From contig JBANSL010000019.1 of NCBI GenBank assembly GCA_037127255.1, forward strand, positions 12,919,001-12,983,000: a stretch of DNA of 64,000 bases, written 5' to 3'. The notes under the pieces are model-generated. The model was not told the origin of the DNA. It saw nothing but the letters and a program-made list of their open reading frames with translations, and ran no database searches. Of this stretch, positions 57,001 through 64,000 are shown piece after piece. The translations under genes and the position numbers were made by a program. The DNA comes from Persicaria tinctoria (lineage: Eukaryota > Streptophyta > Magnoliopsida > Caryophyllales > Polygonaceae). Numbering within the stretch: the stretch's first letter is position 1; each line of letters begins with the position of its first letter.

Positions 57001-58253
57001 ATCCGTAAATTCCTTGGAGAAACTTCATCACTGGCTTCAGCATCCATACCAACAAAACAAGAAACGTAAGAATCAACACTGTCATCAGCAACTTCATCAG
57101 AAAAGGAAAGGTCAGGGCAATCCATAAACGACGCATACAAAGAGTAGACAGTCCCCTATCAAGAAAACAAAAAATACAATTAAACAACAACAAATATAAA
57201 AAATGGAAGAGGGAAACTGAGATCTGGATAATAAAAGATAAGACAAGAAAGTATGTTTACCAAATCTTTGGAGAAAATATCATGACACTTATCATATATA
57301 ATGCCGTAATCACGGACACTAGTATACCAGACAAGAGATGCTGGTAATCCATCACAACAAAGAAAGTGACAGTTACAGATGCCAACAAGCTTAGGGATTG
57401 CCTCTAAAATCCAAACTTGGGAAGAAAGCAACAGTAAGAATATAAATAGAAGTAAAGAATAATAAATAAAAAGGAAAAAGCATGGAAACATAAAAGGAAA
57501 GGAAAGGGAAATACCAAGAATGCTATGGGATATCCAAGCAGATTATAACCAAACCTTGAACCCTTTTTTGGTGGCTCAGACCTCATACATTTCTTCAAAT
57601 AACCAATTGTTTCCAGAATTACAACCCGACCAAAGGGATAAAGGTTTAAACGATCCAAATCACAGACAAGGTCAACATAACATTGACGAACAAGAGCTTT
57701 AGAACGCTGAGGGAGCAACACACCCTCAATCACTATCAAGTACGCCATGGAAAGCTTCTTTGGAGACTGAGTTGGCTCCTTGAGGAAAAGTTGAACAAGA
57801 CCCATAAATGTACATTCAGATACACCCAAAAACTCCTCCATATCCACATGAGGAGAAGGAGGCATGTCATCCCCAGGTTCTTTCCAACTCAAACCAGTTA
57901 CACAACAGAATTCAGCTAGAGAAAACCTAAACAAATGTTGCCCAACTTGAAACCACATCTCATTAAGTTTAGAAGTTTCAACTTTATGTAAGAGCATCTG
58001 ATGCACAAGTTGCTGATAAAAATATAGAGAATCCCCAGCCCGTACAATTGAACCTAAACAACCATCTATAAGAGACACCTAGTCATCATCAGACAGACCA
58101 TTCTTAAGAGTTGTAATCAATTCAGGCTTTGAATACACATTAATGTGCCCATGAAAACGTTGTTCTTTGGGAACAACAAACTTGAAGGAAGCAGGTTGAA
58201 TAGCAGATGGTGGAACCACAGTAGGAACTTCTGTATGGACAACAATTTCTTTA
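54029..58253 (-). CDS. Ulp1-like (peptidase C48) protein with DUF1985 domain, carried by the MULE
   Basis: Exons by eye on the minus strand: 58253-57515 (DUF1985-like: FRFSLAEFCCVTGLSW, YNLLGYPIAFL), 57416-57262, 57155-55009 (about 715 residues, low complexity, Lys/Arg-rich patches, Ser/Asp/Val repeats), about 54917-54826, about 54739-54272, and about 54215-54029. The C48 triad is His in HWVAVEI (54484-54486), Asp in VYDSQ (54433-54435) and Cys in GSCGVYVIKH (54164-54166). The fold cleaves SUMO or similar modifiers; its role in MULEs is unknown. An in-frame TAG at 58079-58081 and awkward phases at two exon junctions (57515/57416 and 54826/54739) suggest partial decay or missed splice sites. 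The start is unresolved and may lie nearer the right terminal repeat. Transcription converges on the transposase. Confidence 0.8.
55850..56000 (-). repeat. Minisatellite within the Ulp1 exon encoding a 16-17 residue repeat
   Basis: Direct repeats of about 51 bp encode DDSVVPSPGIASPSLKI-like units, three to four times in a row. The GATGACAGT codons for Asp-Asp-Ser are the reverse complement of ACTGTCATC, close to the element-wide CTGTMACC motif. Confidence 0.75.
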
Positions 58254-58299
58254 CCTAAATAGCATAAATGTAGTGTAAAGATTAGGTTTCACAACAAAT

Positions 58300-59215
58300 A
58301 AGATACTGTCACCAAAAACCAGCAAACAACAAATTGAACAACCACATAAACTAACATTGTAACCACACCAAAAACTGCAAACACACAACAATCAGAATGT
58401 CATATGTAACCCTATCAACAACACAAGTAACAAACTGTAAACATATATCAATTGTAACCCTGTCATCAGATTGTAACCATAATTAAAACAGGTAAAGAAC
58501 TATAACTCTGTCACCAAACAATTAATATATTATAACCCAGGCACAAGACTGTAACCAACCATTAAAACCAGTAATAAAATGCAAGCCTATCACCAAACAA
58601 GTCATAAACTGTAACCCTATCATCAACAAATCAACAAACTGTAACCATGTCATAAACTGAACCAATGAATCAATTGTAACACTGTAACCAGACTGTAACC
58701 AACATTAAAAACAAGTAATGAACTGTATCAATGTAACCAAAATAGTGTAAAAACTGTAACCCTGTCACAAGACTGTAACCAACCATTAAAACTAGTAATA
58801 AAATGCAACCCTATCACCAAACAAGTCATAAACTGTAACCCTATCACCAACAAATCAACAAACTGTAACAAAGAATCAATTGTAACACTGTCACCACACT
58901 GTAACCACCCATAAAAACAAGTAATGAACTGTATAACCCTGTCACAAGACTGTAACCAACCATTAAAACAAGTAATAACATGCAACCATTTTATAAAACA
59001 ATCCATAAACCGTAACCCTATCACCAACAAATCAACAAACTGTAACAATGAATCAATTGTAACACTGTCACCTGACTGTAACCACCCATAAAAACAAGTA
59101 ATGAACTGTATAACCCTGTCACAAGACTGTAACCAACCATTAAAACAAGTAATAACATGCAACCCTTTTATAAAACAATCCATAAACTTTAACCCTAACA
59201 CCAGACTGTAACCAA
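58300..59215. repeat. Right leader repeat region with CTGTAACC motifs (units of about 176-223 bp)
   Basis: AAGACTGTAACCAACCATTAAAAC recurs at about 58546, 58769, 58947 and 59123, with spacings of 223, 178 and 176 bp. CTGTAACC or CTGTCACC occurs more than 20 times, all on the + strand. A 203-codon minus-strand frame (58728-59339) is just this repeat translated, not a gene. The stretch is probably the 5' intron or leader of the Ulp1 gene. Confidence 0.82.
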
Positions 59216-59646
59216 TTATCAGAAAATAAAGAGAAACAACAAATGCCACAAATGCAACAATAGAAACGAAATCAGAAGAAGAGACATTAACCATAGCACA
59301 AACTGATAGCCAGTAGACAACAACTGAAGCAACAAACAAACCCCACTATGGGAGGAAAGGGCTAAATTAAACAAACGAACAGGAGAAATTGCATGTAAAA
59401 ATGGATACTAGATCTCGACAACTAAAAGGAAACAAGATAAGAGATTGCTGTCGACAACATTGAAGCAGAAGAGTCGAAGAAAGTACCCGATGAAGCCATT
59501 AACAACAGATGATCAAAGGAGGGACTGCGGAAACGTCGATAAGAGAATGACACCGATCAGAGGAGGAAGTCCGACAGCAAGTTGGCGAGAACGGCGTAGA
59601 GAACGACACCGATCAGAGAAGAAACCGTCGAAAAACCGAAATCGCC

Positions 59647-59714
<68 letters not shown>

Positions 59715-59760
59715 GTTGCAGAGATGATCGCGCGAGGGAGGGGAAGTGTGGGAAGGAAGG
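59216..59760 (-). promoter_or_regulatory. Likely promoter and 5' leader of the MULE Ulp1 gene, with (GA)n tract
   Basis: GC-richer than its surroundings and placed like the left leader (20160-20400). On the minus strand it has CTCT-rich sequence, common in plant 5' leaders. A direct repeat of CGACACCGATCAGAG-type sequence lies near 59550-59620. A start codon cannot be fixed. Confidence 0.4.
59650..59713. repeat. (GA)n microsatellite, about 32 units
   Basis: An uninterrupted GAGAGA run of about 64 bases. GAGA/CT tracts near plant transcription starts can bind BPC factors. Its length is likely polymorphic. Confidence 0.97.
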
Positions 59761-60410
59761 AGTTAAATTAAATCAAGGGTAGTGTTGGTATTATGAAAGT
59801 ATTTTGGCCCTTTACTAGCAAATAAAAGCCTTTAGGACGGCCTTTGGACCAAATTACTTCTAAAATAAATCTATTAAAAATTATTTTAAACTTTAAATTA
59901 TATATTATAAAATTTGAAAATTTTGATGAATTTTATTTCAAATTTTTAGCAAACTTTTGAAGAAAACAATTAACCTAGATTTTATTTGGAAGGTTGAGAT
60001 AAATATTTTTTTTCACTTTTCTATACAATGTAGGTGTACGTTTACAAATTGAATAATAGTATATTACATTAACTTTAACATTAACTATTAAAAATCAAGA
60101 ATATTATTAAAATTATATAATGTAAATGATTTATAAACTTATTTTGAATTTAATTAAAAATTAATATATAATATATTTTTAAACTTTATAAACATTTTCA
60201 ATAATAGGGAGAAGTGGTACTGATATACAAATCAAGTTTTTTAAAAATATATGTTTTGAAAAAAAAAATCAAATAGATTTAGTATAAAATTTAAATATAA
60301 AACTTAAAATATTAAAAATTAGAATGTAAATTATGTTAATTGTTTATATTTTAAATGAAAATAAGTTCAAGAGGTACAAATTAACTTAATATTAATTTAT
60401 TAAAAAACGG
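59761..60410. other. AT-rich subterminal segment of the MULE right end
   Basis: Very AT-rich with no gene. Near 59790-59860, TTTGGCCCTTTACTAGCAAA and GGACCAAATT resemble the inverse of 20045-20085 in the left end (TTTTGCTAAGTGGCCATTTT, GGGTCCAATT). The inverted similarity thus resumes inside the terminal repeats, with about 450 bp more AT-rich DNA on this side. Confidence 0.5.
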
Positions 60411-60540
60411 ATTTTTTAAGGAAAATATACCAATTTGTCGTATTGATATTCTTTTTTATACCTATTTGTCGCTTTAAATCTTTTTTTATACCAATTTGTC
60501 GTTTCTAGTACATTTTTTATACCAATTTGGTAATTTGGCC
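60411..60540 (-). repeat. Right terminal inverted repeat of the MULE
   Basis: Ends AATTTGGCC, the inverse of the left end GGCCAAATT. It contains four TTTTTTATACCAATTTGTCG-like units about 33 bp apart. Confidence 0.85.
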
Positions 60541-60550
60541 GGTCAAAAAT
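60541..60550. repeat. Right copy of the 10-bp target duplication of the MULE
   Basis: GGTCAAAAAT, identical to 19820-19829. Confidence 0.92.
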
Positions 60551-61420
60551 CCACTAAAAGGTAAAATCAGTTTACATAACAAGTTGCCCTAGACTTTTGT
60601 CAAGCTGACAAACACAAGGCAAGAAACACAGATCTAAGCGACCAGATACAAGAGAAGTATATATAGTATAGCACCAAAAAAAGAAAGAGAAGTATAGTAA
60701 AAGCAAGGTAATTCAAGGAAGGAAACTCCCTGAACTGAGTTAGATCGTCATCGGAAAACACCAAAGCGCTCACACACACTATATACTTGTAGTTGTACCC
60801 TAACATATAAGCATAGGATCATATCTAACACTTCTAAGTTCTAACATATGCTAAGTATTTATAAGTATGTAACATATATAGGAATATATTAATTTATGCC
60901 TTGATCTACCATTTAACTTAGCCTAAGGCCATCCAATATTCCTAGATCAAATACTTATATATATTAAATAGACATTGCAGCACAACAATGTCATGTAAGA
61001 CTGGTACAAAAGTCAAATATCATAACAAGGATGTGGATCCCGTGAAGTTGCCTAGTAACTCCATAGGTGGAGTTGGAGTATTATCCACCGTTCGATTTCA
61101 TTAATGGCTAAGATCTTCCGATTTTTTAAATAAATGAAAAAGGAAATAAATATTTATTGAAATAAAAAAGGGTAAACTCAATCTCACTTTGCCGCTAATT
61201 TCTCAACAAATCATTTTCCCACCAATTAATTATCTCATAAGATTTTGAACGATCCTTTTCATTTCAGCTTCTATACCATCGTTAATTTCCACCATTTTTC
61301 TAGTTCATGGTATTAATCTCGCTCATTGTTCTCAACTATACTAGTGTTCTATGAAATCAACTTTTGTATAATTTGCAATCATATACTGGTTCTGTCATTG
61401 CCGCATCAATTGATAGCATC
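60551..61420. other. Intergenic region and promoter of the FAR1-related gene
   Basis: AT-rich, with no supported gene. The stretch from the MULE end to the FAR1-related start codon is only 870 bp, so the promoter of that gene lies here and may extend into the MULE end. Confidence 0.5.
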
Positions 61421-63974
61421 ATGGAGGTATCCGACACTTGGATCCCTCGAGAAGGTATGGAGTTTGAATCGGCAGAAGACGCTTGGAGATTTTGGCTAGC
61501 ATATGGAGGAAAGATGGGTTTTAATGTTCGTAAACAATATGAGAACAAGAATAAGGATGGAGAGGTGACTTCGAGAAGATTTGTGTGTGCCAAAGAAGGG
61601 CATCGTGACAAGAAAGGCAATGCATCTATTCGTCCTCGGGCTGAAACTAGAACAGGTTGCAAAGCTCGTATTGGGATTCAATTGATAAAGAAGACAAGCA
61701 AATATCAAATACATGATCTTGTGCTTGAGCATAATCATCCTCTACATTTGTCAAAGACAAGTCACTTGTTGTCATCGCAGAGGAAAATATCAGATGCTCA
61801 AGCAGTTGAAATTGAGCTTGCCGATGACTCTGGAATTAAGCCTAAAGCAGCACATGAGTATATAGGAGCACACGTTGGTGGATCGGCAAATCTTGGCTTC
61901 ACACACCGAGATCACAAAAATTACTTGAGAAGAAAGCGTCAACGAAACTTGATCTACGGAGAAGCCGGTAGTCTATTGAGGTACTTTCACACGCAAACAA
62001 TAGAAAATCCTTCATTTCAATATTCAATTCAATTGGATAATGAAGAACAGATAACAAACATCTTTTGGGCGGATGCAAAGATGCTTATTGATTATGCTTT
62101 ATTTGGTGATGTCGTTGCCTTTGATACTACATTTGGTACAAATAAGGAGTATAGGCCTCTTGGTGTGTTTGTCGGCTTCAATCATTTTAGAGAGATTGTT
62201 GTTTTTGGTGTTGCACTTCTATATGATGAAACCATGGAATCTTTTAAGTGGTTGTTTGAAACTTTTCTGGCAACACATGATAATAAGCAACCGAGGACCA
62301 TTTTCACAGATCAAGATATTGCCATGGGGAAGGCAATAGATGAGGTTATGCTAGGGACTTTTCACGGATTATGCACATGGCACATAATGCAAAACGCAAC
62401 CAAACATTTGATGCACGATGGGTCTAATGTTCTTCGAGATTTCAAAGCTTGTATGTATGACTATGAGAAAGAAGTTGACTTTGAAGAAGCTTTCAATGCA
62501 TTGCGTGGGAAAGTAAAGAAAAGTTCTTGGCTGGATAGTATTTATTCCTTGAAGAAAAAGTGGGCACAATGCTATATGATGGATGTTTTTTCTTTGGGGG
62601 TGCGAAGCACACAATTAAGTGAGAGTTTGAATCGAGATTTGAAAGATTATCTGCATTGCAACCTGGATATAATGCGGTTCTTCAAACAATTTGAGCGAGT
62701 TATTAGGCAAAAACGTCAGAATGAGATCAATTCTGAATTTGAGTCCCGAGAAAAGTTGCCAAGAATGAAGATGAAGAGGACACCCTTACTCAGGCAAGCT
62801 GGTATTTTATACACTCCTAAAATTTTCGAGGCATTTCAAGATGAATATGACTGGTCTACAGCTGCCTATATCAAGCCACCAGTTGAAGGTCAGCCGAGCA
62901 ATGAGTTTATTGTTGCAATTTCCAATTTTGATGAGAGTGAAGTTGCTGATGCAGAGTATAAAGTTATGGGTGATCCTTCCACTCAAACATTTTCGTGCAG
63001 CTGCAAAATGTGGGATAGATTGGGAATAGTGTGTGCTCATGCTTTAAAGGTCCTTGATGCAATGAATATTAAACTGCTTCCAGAGAAATACATTCTTAAA
63101 CGATGGACTAAAGAAGCTCGAGTTGGAACTGTGAGAGATATTAGTGGCAGGATAGTTGTTGAGGATCCTCTGTTGGACAATACACGAAGATATAGAGATC
63201 TATGTCGTAAATTCGTAAATGTAGCTTCTCAAGCTGCCAATTTTGAAGAGTCGTACCAATTTCTAGACAGTAAGTTAAATGTTGTGATTGATGATGTTGC
63301 TAAGATGTTGTCAAGCATAAAACTTCAAGGGAAAGAAGCTGCTGTATCCATTCCTGATCTCAACACAACCATTCAGCAATGCTGTGAAATAGTTCCTCAA
63401 ACTGCTCAATTAAAGAAAAAAGTGGGGCGAAAAGGAGGAAGACGTTCAAAGAGTTGGACTGAGAAACTACATGGGAAGAAGAAGAAGGATAGAACTCATG
63501 ATTTTGTAGATCAGCCAACAGAAAATCAAAGAAAGAAAAAACAAGCTTGTCAAAATGAACAACCAGAGGTATGGTTGACATATGAATCCATTTTAAATAA
63601 AAATAACCATTGTTTATATTATCAAATTTAATATCTTTCTCTTCTATGGTTGTTTGTTAATGAGCAGGAAGCTGGACATATATATCAATGTCCTGAAATC
63701 GATGGCAATACATATGAGATTGTGTACAATGGCAAATTTCCAAGGCAACCAGCTTTGAGAACTTATCATAATATTTCTTCTGAATTTTTTCAGGTAAAAT
63801 GATAACCACTGTTGCATTGTTTCATTTAAATTTGTATACAAACACTTATAGTTTGTTATTTTGTAGAATATGGATGTGGAGTGTACAAGTCATGTTCAAC
63901 AGTTAGCATCGTTACCATGTTCAGGAGGGATCAGCACCATGTTCAGAAGTGACGCCCACCATGTTCAGCAGTGA
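61421..63974 (+). CDS. FAR1-related sequence (FRS) protein, MULE-derived transcription factor
   Basis: Exons 61421-63568, 63668-63793 and 63867-63974, all phase 0, giving 793 residues. I chose ATG 61421 (MEVSDTWIPREGMEFES), where family similarity begins; an in-frame upstream Met at 61364 is possible. Domains are a FAR1 DNA-binding zinc domain (about residues 13-110, ending EHNHPLH), a MULE transposase-like core (about 210-405) that keeps Asp in VAFDTTF (235), Asp in FTDQD (297) and Glu in LSESLNRDLK (401), and a SWIM finger CSCKMW...CAHALKVL (about 526-545). A basic KKKVGRKGGRRSK segment near residue 675 is a likely nuclear signal. FAR1/FHY3 proteins regulate light signalling and other genes in the nucleus. 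The frame is intact and splice sites are canonical. Confidence 0.92.
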
Positions 63975-64000
63975 TCAGCAATTTAACGCAGCATGTCTGA

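Larger units (their letters stand above)
19830..60540. mobile_element. Giant 40.7-kb Mutator-like element carrying transposase, satellite array and Ulp1 gene
   Basis: Both ends begin GGCCAAATT and share about 125 bp of inverted similarity made of iterated CAAATTGGTATAAAAAA-like units. A perfect 10-bp direct repeat, GGTCAAAAAT, flanks the whole. Contents are a MuDR transposase gene (+, 21121-35065), a nested LTR retrotransposon (22944-34478), an 18.5-kb satellite (35240-53697) and a Ulp1-like protease gene (-, 54029-58253). Without the nested insertion the element is about 29.2 kb. MULEs with Ulp1-like genes are known in plants; this size and the internal satellite are unusual. The transposase is interrupted, so movement would now need help in trans. 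I read it as one unit because the outermost ends are the ones flanked by the target duplication. Confidence 0.87.

Noticed and set aside
58728..59339. 203-codon minus-strand ORF as a membrane protein gene
   Set aside because: It is the translated right-leader tandem repeat. Its hydrophobic repeats come from the reverse complement of CTGTAACC/AAACAAGTAAT sequence.
19830..60540. Two separate MULEs side by side instead of one large element
   Set aside because: I saw no internal inverted copy of the GGCCAAATT end or a second target duplication, and the outer ends carry the perfect 10-bp repeat. An internal old fusion cannot be excluded.

Overview
This is nuclear DNA of a flowering plant, probably a eudicot. 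The evidence is genes with many short GT-AG introns, plant-type families (GH1 beta-glucosidase, FAR1-related factor, BTB protein, plant SelO), Arabidopsis-type TTTAGGG telomere-like motifs, and nested plant transposons. I cannot name the species.

Layout. 1-481: upstream flank. 482-4617 (+): intact eight-exon SelO gene. 4618-7011: intergenic DNA with a 115-bp tandem duplication and a 560-bp hAT element that has a perfect 8-bp target duplication. 7012-10599 (+): 13-exon GH1 beta-glucosidase, apparently damaged at the exon 8/9 junction, with a small MITE in intron 7. 12214-17618: Ty1/copia retrotransposon with gag but no pol. 17738-19446 (+): decayed BTB/BACK (POB1-like) pseudogene. 61421-63974 (+): three-exon FAR1-related gene.

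The centrepiece is 19830-60540, which I read as one 40.7-kb Mutator-like element (MULE). It has terminal inverted repeats starting GGCCAAATT at both ends and a perfect 10-bp target duplication (GGTCAAAAAT, 19820-19829 and 60541-60550). Inside, in order, are: a left leader with a 62-bp tandem repeat; a MuDR-type transposase gene (+); an 18.5-kb array of about 40 monomers of about 460 bp, each with an inverted pair of telomere-like blocks; a Ulp1/C48 protease gene (-); and a right leader with another tandem repeat. The two genes are convergent and the satellite lies between their 3' ends. The motif CTGTAACC (with CTGTCACC and CTGTAATC) recurs in one orientation through leaders, introns and satellite.

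An 11.5-kb LTR element with no long internal ORF (22944-34478, target duplication CAAAC) is nested in the transposase gene, just before the codon for its third catalytic acidic residue. A stop codon lies upstream and one SWIM-finger cysteine appears to be lost, so this copy should not be autonomous. Ulp1-carrying MULEs are known from plants (for example the Kaonashi group). I know of no description of one carrying a large telobox-rich satellite with higher-order repeats, so this is my candidate for a new system. Exon limits are read by eye from splice signals and family similarity; no alignment or database search was run.
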